From Alphaproteobacteria bacterium (GTDB lineage Bacteria; Pseudomonadota; Alphaproteobacteria; VGDZ01), in assembly GCA_016869515.1 (NCBI GenBank), contig VGDZ01000004.1, positions 1 through 64,000 of the forward strand: a stretch of DNA of 64,000 nucleotides. The letters run 5' to 3'. Under the pieces are notes generated by a model, which was not told where the DNA came from, ran no database searches, and saw only the letters and a list, made by a program, of their open reading frames with translations. Shown in pieces: positions 9,234 to 17,482 of the stretch. Every line of letters begins with the position of its first letter. The first letter of the stretch is position 1. The translations under genes were made by a program, and so were the position numbers.

Positions 9234-11069
9234 TCAATCGAGCTCGAAGGAATCCTTGTAGTCGCGCTTCAGCGCCGGGTCCTGGGCTTCCTTGCGCAGG
9301 AAGCAGTCGCCGACGGCAAGGGTTTCGATTTCGGTGCCCATGAAGCAGCGGAAGGCGTCCTCGGGCGTGCAGACGATCGGTTCGCCGCGGACATTGAAGC
9401 TGGTGTTGACGATCACCGGGCAGCCGGTGAGTGCCTTGAAGCGCGAGATCAGCGCGTGATAGCGCGGATTGGTGTCGGCATGCACGGTCTGGATGCGGGC
9501 CGAATAGTCGACATGGGTCACGGCCGGAATGTCGGAGCGCGGGATGTTCAGCTTGTCGATGCCGAACAGCGCCTGCTGCTCGGCGGTCATGGCCTTGCGC
9601 CGGCGTTCGACCACGTCGGCCACCAGCAGCATATAGGGCGAATCGCCGTCGAGTTCGAACCAATCGGCCACGTCCTCGCGCAGCACCGAAGGCGCGAAGG
9701 GGCGGAAGCTCTCGCGGTACTTGACCTTGAGATTGAGCACCGATTGCATGCTGGGCGAGCGGGCATCGCCCAGGATCGAGCGCCCGCCCAGCGCGCGCGG
9801 TCCGAACTCCATCCGGCCCGAGAACCAGCCCAAGGCCTTGCCCTCGGCCAAGGCGCGGGCGCCGGCCTCGACCACGGCATCGTCGCCGATGCGCTCGAAA
9901 CGGGCTCCGGCCGCAGTCAGGCGCCGGGCGATGTCCTCGCCGGCATAGGCCGGGCCGAGATAGGAGCCGCGCATGCCGTCGCCCGTGGCCGGCGGCGTGC
10001 GCGCCTGGCCCTTGTAGAGGTGATAGCCGGCCAGCGCCGCGCCCAGCGCGCCGCCGGCGTCGCCGGCCGCGGGCTGGACCCAGATATCGTCGAACACGCG
10101 CTCGCGCAGCAGCTTGCCGTTGGCGACGCAGTTCAGCGCCACGCCGCCGGCCAGGCACAGTTTGCGCTGACCGGTCTCGGCGCGCAGCGATCGACCGAGG
10201 CGCAGCACCGCCTCCTCCAGCACCTTCTGCACCGAGGCGGCGAGGTCCATGTGATGCGGCGTCAGGCGTTCCTCCGGCTTGCGCGCCGGGCCGCCGAACA
10301 GTTCGGCGAAGCGCGCATTGGTCATGGTCAGGCCGGTGCAATAGTCGAAATAGTCCATGTTGAGCCGGAAGCTGCCGTCGGGCTTGAGATCGATCAGATG
10401 GTCGAGGATCTTGGCGACGTATTTCGGCTCGCCGTAGGGCGCCAGGCCCATCACCTTGTATTCGCCCGAGTTGACCTTGAATCCCGTGTAGTAGGTGAAG
10501 GCCGAATAGAGCAGGCCGAGCGAATGCGGGAAGTGGATCTCGCGGAACATTTCGAGCGCGTGATCGCGCCCTATCGCCGCCGAGGTGGTGGCCCATTCGC
10601 CGACGCCGTCCATGGTCAGCACCAGCGCCTCGCGGAATGGCGAGGGGAAGAAGGCCGAGGCGGCGTGGCTGAGATGATGTTCGGAGAACAAGAGCCGCTT
10701 GGTCCAGTCGACGTCCGGCGCCAGCGCCTTGAGTTCCTTGGTCAGCAGATCTTTCTGGAACAGTTTTTCCCGGAGCCAGATCGGCAGCGCCATGCGGAAG
10801 GATTCGAATCCCCGCGGCGCCATGGCGACATAGGTCTCGAGCAGGCGCTCGAATTTGAGGAACGGTTTGTCGTAGAAGGCGACGTGATCGACCTGGTCGA
10901 GGCCGATGCCGGCTTCCTCCAGGCAGTACGCCATGGCGTGCCGGGGCAGACGCGCATCGTGCTTCTTGCGGCTGAAGCGCTCTTCCTGGGCGGCGGCGAC
11001 GATGCGGCCGTCCTCGACCAGCGCCGCCGCGCTGTCGTGATAGAACGCCGAGAGGCCGAGGACCCGCAT
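9234..11069 (-). CDS. NodU/TobZ-family O-carbamoyltransferase (copy 1)
   Basis: MRVLGLSAFYHDSAAALVEDG, EHHLSHAASAFF, GEYKVMGLAPYGEP, EFGPRALGGRSILGDAR, CPVIVNTSFNVRGEPIVCTPEDA. Confidence 0.93.
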   Translation of the reverse strand: MRVLGLSAFYHDSAAALVEDGRIVAAAQEERFSRKKHDARLPRHAMAYCLEEAGIGLDQVDHVAFYDKPFLKFERLLETYVAMAPRGFESFRMALPIWLREKLFQKDLLTKELKALAPDVDWTKRLLFSEHHLSHAASAFFPSPFREALVLTMDGVGEWATTSAAIGRDHALEMFREIHFPHSLGLLYSAFTYYTGFKVNSGEYKVMGLAPYGEPKYVAKILDHLIDLKPDGSFRLNMDYFDYCTGLTMTNARFAELFGGPARKPEERLTPHHMDLAASVQKVLEEAVLRLGRSLRAETGQRKLCLAGGVALNCVANGKLLRERVFDDIWVQPAAGDAGGALGAALAGYHLYKGQARTPPATGDGMRGSYLGPAYAGEDIARRLTAAGARFERIGDDAVVEAGARALAEGKALGWFSGRMEFGPRALGGRSILGDARSPSMQSVLNLKVKYRESFRPFAPSVLREDVADWFELDGDSPYMLLVADVVERRRKAMTAEQQALFGIDKLNIPRSDIPAVTHVDYSARIQTVHADTNPRYHALISRFKALTGCPVIVNTSFNVRGEPIVCTPEDAFRCFMGTEIETLAVGDCFLRKEAQDPALKRDYKDSFELD

Positions 11070-11075
11070 GGCCGA

Positions 11076-11225
11076 TCAGAACAGGGTGTAGATAAAGGGC
11101 GCCACCGCCGAGCCCTGGGTCAGCACCACCAGCGCGCCGAACAGCAGCATCACCAGAAGGATCGGCAGCAGCCAGAATTTCTTGCGTTCGCGCAGGAACG
11201 CCCATAACTCGATCAGCAATGACAT
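11076..11225 (-). CDS. 49-aa DUF5989/SxtK-like single-TM protein
   Basis: Not in the supplied ORF track; translated by hand: MSLLIELWAFLRERKKFWLLPILLVMLLFGALVVLTQGSAVAPFIYTLF*. Located between carbamoyltransferase and SxtJ-like gene. Confidence 0.85.
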   Translation of the reverse strand: MSLLIELWAFLRERKKFWLLPILLVMLLFGALVVLTQGSAVAPFIYTLF

Positions 11226-11235
11226 CGTTTTGGCC

Positions 11236-11652
11236 TCAGAATTGACGGTCGAGAGTGCGCGGTGGCGGGCCGGGCGGTTCGCGCCGGATCCAGTAGCTGG
11301 AAACCGCCGGATCGCGCCGTAGCCGCAAGGGATCCTTGCCGAGCGCGCGCATGATCAGGCCGGTCGGCACCACGGCAAGAAAGAAGATCACACCCAGCAG
11401 GAGCGGGTTGGTGATCCGGTGCAGCAGCAGCCCGAACTTGGTCCACAGGCGATTCAAGGGCGCCAGCGTCTTGGGCATGAACACTGCCAATGCGGCGATG
11501 GCGGCGGCGATCGCCGCCGACCACCAGCGCAGGCCCTCGCCATCCAGCAGCGGCCAGGCGGCGACGATCAGGAAAACGACCACGAACACCAGGCCGAAAG
11601 CGCGATCCGACGAGGCGCGCACGGCCTGATCGCGGCGAAGGTCTTCATGCAT
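11236..11652 (-). CDS. SxtJ-family membrane protein
   Basis: Two-segment membrane protein ending in MRALGKDPLRLRRDPAVSSYWIRR; adjacent to carbamoyltransferase as in sxt clusters. Confidence 0.75.
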   Translation of the reverse strand: MHEDLRRDQAVRASSDRAFGLVFVVVFLIVAAWPLLDGEGLRWWSAAIAAAIAALAVFMPKTLAPLNRLWTKFGLLLHRITNPLLLGVIFFLAVVPTGLIMRALGKDPLRLRRDPAVSSYWIRREPPGPPPRTLDRQF

Positions 11653-11673
11653 GGCTGAACTCGTCGTCCGATC

Positions 11674-12018
11674 TCAGACGCCGGAACGCGCCCAGCGCGC
11701 ATCCTGCGCCGCCAGCTCGGCCGCCGCCAGGCGTCGCAGCAGAAGATCCTGCTGGCGCTGCATGCGCGTCACCGCCATCAGCAAGATGAGGATCAGCCCA
11801 AAGAGGATGAAGATCGAGGCGAAGATCACCGCCGTCGTGGTATTCGACATGCCGAACAGATCGGCCAAGCGATCGCCGACATAGTAGGAATTGTAGGTAA
11901 AGCCGAGCACCACCAGTGCCAGCATCCACGGCAAGGAAAGGTCGACGTCGATCAGGCGGCGCCGGATAAGCATAAACATCACCACAGCCAGGGCGAGTAC
12001 GAACAGAATGCGCATCAC
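11674..12018 (-). CDS. DUF2304-like membrane protein
   Basis: About 114 aa, three TM segments and coiled tail LMAVTRMQRQQDLLLRRLAAAE; directly downstream of a GT2. Confidence 0.7.
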   Translation of the reverse strand: MMRILFVLALAVVMFMLIRRRLIDVDLSLPWMLALVVLGFTYNSYYVGDRLADLFGMSNTTTAVIFASIFILFGLILILLMAVTRMQRQQDLLLRRLAAAELAAQDARWARSGV

Positions 12019-12719
12019 CTGCCTCGAGCGATGAGGATATCGGCGACGAAGACGTGGAAGCGATACAGCATGGAAACGAAACGCGCCAGCCCAAGCGTGC
12101 TTTGGCTGTCGCGCCGATCATGCTGTTCGATATTGACTGAAGCCAATCTGAGGCCGGCGCGGGCGGCACGAACGTAAAGCTCGGGTTCGGGATAGTGGCG
12201 CAGGTCGAAACCGCCCACCACCTGCGCGGCTTCGCGAGTCATGGCAAAGAACCCGGAATTGACGTCCTGTGGAGCGCGTCCCGCGGTCAGAAACGAGGCG
12301 AAGCAAGCAAAATATGCCCGTGCCAGGCCGCGCGCCCAGGCCATCGCGCCATGGCCGTCGCCGCGATTGATTCTTTCACCCACCACCAGATCGCAATCTC
12401 CGCGGTCGAGCCGAGCAAGCAGGTCGGGCAGACGTTCGGTTGGGTGCTGGCCATCGGCATCGAGTCGGGCCAGGCGGCGAAAGCCTCCGGCCAGCACGTA
12501 GTCAATGGCGATAAGCGTGCAAAGGCCGATGCCGCGATTCTCCGGCAGCCGGAGAATGCGAATTCGCGCATCATCCGGCAAAGCGGCGATGGGGCGATCC
12601 GATCCGTCGTCGACCACCAGGATTTCCGCCGACGGCAGGACAGCCAACGCCTTGACAATGGTTTCGCCGACGCTGGCGCCGTCGTTGAAGCAGGGGATGA
12701 AGATCAAAAGGTCGCGCAT
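12015..12719 (-). CDS. Glycosyltransferase family 2
   Basis: MRDLLIFIPCFNDGASVGETIVKAL...ILVVDDGSDR, RLDADGQHP; start trimmed from ORF-track 12920. Confidence 0.8.
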   Translation of the reverse strand: MRDLLIFIPCFNDGASVGETIVKALAVLPSAEILVVDDGSDRPIAALPDDARIRILRLPENRGIGLCTLIAIDYVLAGGFRRLARLDADGQHPTERLPDLLARLDRGDCDLVVGERINRGDGHGAMAWARGLARAYFACFASFLTAGRAPQDVNSGFFAMTREAAQVVGGFDLRHYPEPELYVRAARAGLRLASVNIEQHDRRDSQSTLGLARFVSMLYRFHVFVADILIARGR

Positions 12720-12791
12720 CTCGATGTCGACGATCGCGGAACCGCGGTCATAGGCAAGTGGGAGGGCTTCGGCTAGAATCGAAGCCGAGCC

Positions 12792-14024
12792 ATGATATTC
12801 AACCTTAGCATACCCGAGCGACTGCGCGGCGCGGTTTTTGGCGCCTTGGTTCTGGGAATGGCGCTGCGCGTGGCGGCGCTTGTCGTCTCCGCGAACTATC
12901 CGATCGCATTGCCGGGGCACCCGGAGGACGTAGTGTCGCCTCTAGTCGTCGGCGGTATCGATAACTCTTACTATGCATCGACCAAGGATCGTCTTCGAAC
13001 TGCCTTCGGGCAGGATAGTTTGAGCGCGTGGTATCAAGCCTATACATACTCTCCATTTCCGTTCCCGGGTTCATTTGGACGGAAATTCGTTCCGCCATTC
13101 CTGCCGGCGGCCATGTTGGTATTCGGGTACGAAGGTTCCAACGCGCTTCCGATGGCCTTGGCTTGGTCTGCGGTTTCGGCGGCGCTGTTGGCGGTTTCCC
13201 TCATTTTCCTGGCCGGCAATGGCATCGGAATTTGGGGCCTGCTTCTATTTGCTGCCATGCCGCATCCGATTTTTTACGCGCTGGCTGTCGGCACCGACCT
13301 GCCGTTTGCCCTCGCGTCGCTACTGTTTATTTTTGCCTACGCCGCTGGTCCTGGCCCTTCAAGAACGGCGATGTGGCTGACTCTGGGAATAGCTGCGGCG
13401 ACCATTCGAGCCAATAGCGTCAGTCTGCTGGGTTTCGCCATCGCTGACATGATTTGGCTGTGGTATTGGCAAGGCGAACGACGCCCGCGTGAAATCGTTG
13501 TCGGTGCGCTATTGGCGACGGGGCTTGTCGCGCTATATGCGAACACTTTTTCCGTATATGTCAACGATGCCGGTTATCGAGATCAGGGATCTGCGTTTTT
13601 TGGTGCGCAACAGGCTGATTATGTCGCCGGCATATTCCCTTCTCTGCCCGATTTCCCAAATCGGGCGCTTTCGCTCGCGGCCCTGATCGCCGCCAAGCTG
13701 CTTTACCTGACAGGCCTGCGGCCGCCGTTCGAGGAACAGGTCTCGATCTTCACCTGGGCCCGCGCCTTGCCTGGCCTGATTCTGTTTCCGGGGCTGGTCT
13801 TGGCCATGTTCCGCGGAGACGCCAGGATGAAGCTCCTGGTGGCGGCGTTGGTAGCGCCGCCGTTAGCGGGGTTGGCCCAGGAGCGCTACATCCTGCCGCT
13901 GCTGCCAATCCTATTTCTCTACGGCGCGCGATTCTGGGACGGAGTCATTTCGCGCCTTGGCGCACAGCTGCGACGATCAGATCCTGAATATCGGGTTCGC
14001 GATAGGGGTGCATCGGCAGGCTGA
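12792..14024 (+). CDS. Polytopic membrane protein (GT39/GT-C-like), unusual strand and composition
   Basis: Plus-strand ORF inside the minus block; many TM segments, no conserved motif recognised; 3' end runs into a DegT remnant on the other strand. Confidence 0.6.
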   Translation: MIFNLSIPERLRGAVFGALVLGMALRVAALVVSANYPIALPGHPEDVVSPLVVGGIDNSYYASTKDRLRTAFGQDSLSAWYQAYTYSPFPFPGSFGRKFVPPFLPAAMLVFGYEGSNALPMALAWSAVSAALLAVSLIFLAGNGIGIWGLLLFAAMPHPIFYALAVGTDLPFALASLLFIFAYAAGPGPSRTAMWLTLGIAAATIRANSVSLLGFAIADMIWLWYWQGERRPREIVVGALLATGLVALYANTFSVYVNDAGYRDQGSAFFGAQQADYVAGIFPSLPDFPNRALSLAALIAAKLLYLTGLRPPFEEQVSIFTWARALPGLILFPGLVLAMFRGDARMKLLVAALVAPPLAGLAQERYILPLLPILFLYGARFWDGVISRLGAQLRRSDPEYRVRDRGASAG

Positions 14025-14437
14025 CAACCTGGCGCGAGGTGCAGCGTCTTTACTATGTCGGAAAGGCCCGCCTGGTAGCGATCGACGACGCGTTGCCGAG
14101 CCTCGATCTCGTCAGGGAAGATAGCCAGCTTTTCGAGCAGGATCGCCGCTTGCGGCGTGTCGAGCCGGCCGTTGATGCCGATGCGGACATTGTCGTACTT
14201 GTCGCTGCCCTGGCCATGGACACGGTGACCGCGCAGCGTCTCGACCAGCCCGGCGTCGTCGCTGAAGATTGCACCGCCTTCGCCGTAGCAGCCCAGCGGC
14301 TTGGCCGGAAAGAAACCGGTGTTGGTGGCGTCGCCCATGGTGCCGACACGACGGTTGTCGAGGCTGGTGCCGAAACTTTGGGCAGCGTCGGCCACAATAT
14401 AGAGCCCATGGCGCCTGGCGGCGAGGCGATTGGCTTA
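13945..14437 (-). pseudogene. DegT/DnrJ/EryC1 aminotransferase pseudogene with internal deletion
   Basis: ANRLAARRHGLYIVADAAQSFGTS...NTGFFPAKPLGCYGEGGAIFSDD...GINGRLDTPQAAILLEKL...DRYQAGLSDIVK then, in another frame, SRQVVSLPMHPYREPDIQDLIVAAVRQGAK*; N-terminus missing (in-frame TAA just upstream). Confidence 0.85.
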
Positions 14438-14558
14438 GGACAAGATTGATCATTTTTGGGAACGCATGGTTCATGACGGATCACGAACCTTGCCCGCGTA
14501 GTCCGTACAGGAGAGCGACGCGCGGCTGAAGAGACTCGCGCACGTGATTCGTTGAGGT

Positions 14559-14648
14559 CGATCATGCCCTCGCATCCCGCTCTGGACCGCGATTCCCGGT
14601 TCATAGGGCATCGCGGTCGCGGTTCCCTAAGAACCGATCGCGGTCTAG
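14559..14648 (-). repeat. Palindromic dispersed repeat, copy A (90 bp)
   Basis: Minus-strand CTAGACCGCGATCGGTTCTTAGGGAACCGCGACCGCGATGCCCTATGAACCGGGAATCGCGGTCCAGAGCGGGATGCGAGGGCATGATCG; 80/90 identical without gaps to copy B. Confidence 0.9.
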
Positions 14649-16387
14649 TCCGCATCCGCCCAATCTGCCTTTTTTTCAATCACATGATGGCCAAGCGCCA
14701 AAACGCGAAGGCCAGAACGTGCAAAGACATCGATCGCGTCGGCCGGCGACTCGACGATGGGGAAGCCGTGCAAGTTGAACGAAGTGTTGAGCACCGCGCC
14801 GCGTCCGGTCAGCGCCTTGAAGCGCCCGATCAGCCGGTGATAGGCCGGATTGGCGTCGGCGGTGACCATCTGCGGCCGGATAGTGTGGTCGCGCGGGTGG
14901 CTGGCGGCCGCGATCTCGGCCCGCGATGCCGGTAGGGTCGGAAAGGCGAAAGTCATGAAGCGCGGCTGGATTCCCTTGGGATCGTCGAAATAACGTGCCG
15001 CGTCCTCGGCCAGGACCGAGGGTGCGAACGGCATCCAGAAATCGCGCTGCTTGATGGCGCGATTGATGCGGTCGACGGTTCGGAAATCGTCAGCGCTGGC
15101 CAGAATGCTGCGGTTGCCCAGCGCGCGCGCGCCCCATTCCATGCGCCCGGCGCAGCGTGCAACGATTTCCCCGCGGGCGAGGCGTGCGGCGACCTCGTCC
15201 TCGACCGAGGTCGGTTGGGTAATCGTCACCGGATGTCCGGCCAGTGCCTGACGGATAGCGGCCGCCTCGGCGTCGCGATCGAACGCGCCGCCGAGATACA
15301 GATCGCGCAGCACGCTTTGGCGTCGATCGGCGCCGGGACGGCGTTGGTAGAATCTGTGCAGGCAGGCGCCGATCGACAGCGATTCGTCACCCGCGCTGGG
15401 CATGACGTGGATCGATCGCACACCTGGCAGGGCGGCGATCAGCATATTGGCTTTGACGTTCATGAAGACGCCGCCGCCGCAGACCACGTCGGCGATGCCG
15501 GTGCGGGCGATGCAGGCCGCGACCCAGGCGGTCAGTATCTCTTCGGTAAAGCGTTGAGCCGCGCCCGAAACCGTGTCGAAGCGAACGCCCTCGAACGCTT
15601 CGCGGAGGTATTCGTAGCAATAGTTGGTCGACAGCTCGCCCGCCTGACGGAAGCTCAAGCCGTCCTCGGACAGAGTCAAGAGCCTGCGCAAGGCGTCGGC
15701 GGCGCGATCGGCGCGCGTCGGATCGGCATAGGGCGCGAGCCCCATCACCTTGTATTCGTGTTCCCAGGGTGTCATGCCGAGCATCAGCGTGATGCGCGAA
15801 TAGATCTTGCCCAAGGAGGCGTGGCGGTCGATGGCCGCGATGCGCTCAATGGTGGAGCCGCGGCAGATTGTGACCGAGCCTGAGATGTTGTCGCCGGCGC
15901 CGTCGCAGCTGAGGCCGAGGATCGGACGGCCGTCGGCGGCGTTGGGTGAGGTGTAATGGGCGGCGGCGACATGGCAGAGATGGTGGTCGAGGAATCCCAC
16001 CTTGGATTCCGGCAGGCCGAGATGGGTCGTGACCTCGGCGATGCGCTCCCGGCGACGCTGCTCGTAGACCAGCTTCGCGTAGTGGCTCGGCGCCTGAGCA
16101 TCGGCGCGCTGGCGGGCCAGACCGACGCGATACCAGCTCGAAACGTCGCTGAGATGCCGCGGCGTGTGCATGAAATTGGAGGCGTAGACCGCCTCGTCCA
16201 ACTGACGGGCATCGATGCCGCCCAGCCGGAGGACTGCTCCGATCGCGCGACGCGGGTAGCCGACCTCGTTTTTCCGACGGGTGAGGCGCTCTTCGCTGAT
16301 GCTGGCCAGGATCGTGCCGTCGCGGGTCAGGGTTGCGCCCGAATTGTGGCCGTCGTGAATGCCGAGGATATGGATCGAATCGGACAT
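14645..16387 (-). CDS. NodU/TobZ-family carbamoyltransferase (copy 2)
   Basis: MSDSIHILGIHDGHNSGATL, DHHLCHVAAAHYTS, HEYKVMGLAPYAD, EWGARALGNRSILA, GRGAVLNTSFNLHGFPIVESPADA. Confidence 0.92.
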   Translation of the reverse strand: MSDSIHILGIHDGHNSGATLTRDGTILASISEERLTRRKNEVGYPRRAIGAVLRLGGIDARQLDEAVYASNFMHTPRHLSDVSSWYRVGLARQRADAQAPSHYAKLVYEQRRRERIAEVTTHLGLPESKVGFLDHHLCHVAAAHYTSPNAADGRPILGLSCDGAGDNISGSVTICRGSTIERIAAIDRHASLGKIYSRITLMLGMTPWEHEYKVMGLAPYADPTRADRAADALRRLLTLSEDGLSFRQAGELSTNYCYEYLREAFEGVRFDTVSGAAQRFTEEILTAWVAACIARTGIADVVCGGGVFMNVKANMLIAALPGVRSIHVMPSAGDESLSIGACLHRFYQRRPGADRRQSVLRDLYLGGAFDRDAEAAAIRQALAGHPVTITQPTSVEDEVAARLARGEIVARCAGRMEWGARALGNRSILASADDFRTVDRINRAIKQRDFWMPFAPSVLAEDAARYFDDPKGIQPRFMTFAFPTLPASRAEIAAASHPRDHTIRPQMVTADANPAYHRLIGRFKALTGRGAVLNTSFNLHGFPIVESPADAIDVFARSGLRVLALGHHVIEKKADWADAD

Positions 16388-16390
16388 TTC

Positions 16391-17482
16391 TTATCCAGTG
16401 GGAGAAGGTTGGAGTTCGAGTGCGGAGTCCCATTCGCCGAGCACCCGCGGCAGCGCACACGACACCGTTGCCGATCGTGCCGCCTCGCCGATGCGAAGGC
16501 GCAGGGCCGCATCTTCCATCAACCGCGCCATGGCGCGGCCCAGCGCATCGGCCTGTTCGCGCGGCACCACCAGTCCCGACACCTCGTCGCGAAGGAAATC
16601 GAGTCCGCCGCCGACGCCATCGCTGACCACGCAGGGCAGCCCGGCGGCCATGGCCTCGAGCAGCGCGTTGGGAGTCCCCTCATGGCGCGAGGCCATGACG
16701 AATATCCCGGCGGCGGCATAGAGCGGAGCCGGGTCGGCGACGTAACCAAGCAGCGTGACGCGATCGGTCAGGCGGTGTCGCGAAACGGCTCGCTCCAGAG
16801 CCCCGCGTTCTTCACCCTCGCCGGCAATGCGCAAGGACCAATCACTGTGTTCCGCGGCGATGCGCGCAAAGGCCTCGATCAGCACGTCGTAAGCCTTCTG
16901 GCGATGCAGCCGCCCGACGGCGAGGACGAGTTTCTCGCGGTTGCCGGGCGCGGGCGGCGCTGCGAGCGGATTGGGCAGCAGCGCGAGCCGTTGCCGCGGG
17001 ACGTAGGTCGAAAGTGCGTCAAGCGCGGATTGCGAATTGGCCGTGACGATATCGGCCAAGGGATAGAGCCAACGGCGCAATCGGTCCCAAATCGGCCCGA
17101 AGCTCTGGCGCGAGGGATCGTTGCGTTCGGATACGGCGATACGGAGACCGAGACCGAGACCGGCCAAGACCAGCAGCACGTTGATGTGGGCGATGAAACC
17201 GATGGCCAGTTCCGGCCTGACGTCCCGCAACAGCCGCCGCAGCCGCAGGACAACGGCACCATAATCGCGCAGCGCTCCCAATAGCGTGCGGGTGCCTCGT
17301 CGCAAGCCGAGATCGATCCGCCGGATTCTCGGATCGACCGTCCAGGCGTCGGTCTCGGGAGAAACCAGCGCCAGCGTCACCTCGTCGCCGCGCGCCGCCC
17401 AGGCATTGGCCATGGTCGTTGCCACGCGCTGGGTGCCTCCCCCGGCCAGGTCGTTGAGCACCATCACTACGCGACGCCTCAT
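16391..17482 (-). CDS. Glycosyltransferase family 4
   Basis: MRRRVVMVLNDLAGGGTQRVATTMANAWAARG; ASRHEGTPNALLEAMAAGLPCVVSDGVGG. Confidence 0.87.
   Translation of the reverse strand: MRRRVVMVLNDLAGGGTQRVATTMANAWAARGDEVTLALVSPETDAWTVDPRIRRIDLGLRRGTRTLLGALRDYGAVVLRLRRLLRDVRPELAIGFIAHINVLLVLAGLGLGLRIAVSERNDPSRQSFGPIWDRLRRWLYPLADIVTANSQSALDALSTYVPRQRLALLPNPLAAPPAPGNREKLVLAVGRLHRQKAYDVLIEAFARIAAEHSDWSLRIAGEGEERGALERAVSRHRLTDRVTLLGYVADPAPLYAAAGIFVMASRHEGTPNALLEAMAAGLPCVVSDGVGGGLDFLRDEVSGLVVPREQADALGRAMARLMEDAALRLRIGEAARSATVSCALPRVLGEWDSALELQPSPTG

Noticed and set aside
9135-11207. 690-aa plus-strand ORF
   Set aside because: Antisense to a carbamoyltransferase with full family motifs; long antisense ORFs are expected in high-GC DNA.
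14563-14648. CRISPR-like repeat
   Set aside because: Palindromic, but no tandem repeat-spacer periodicity and no cas genes anywhere in the window.
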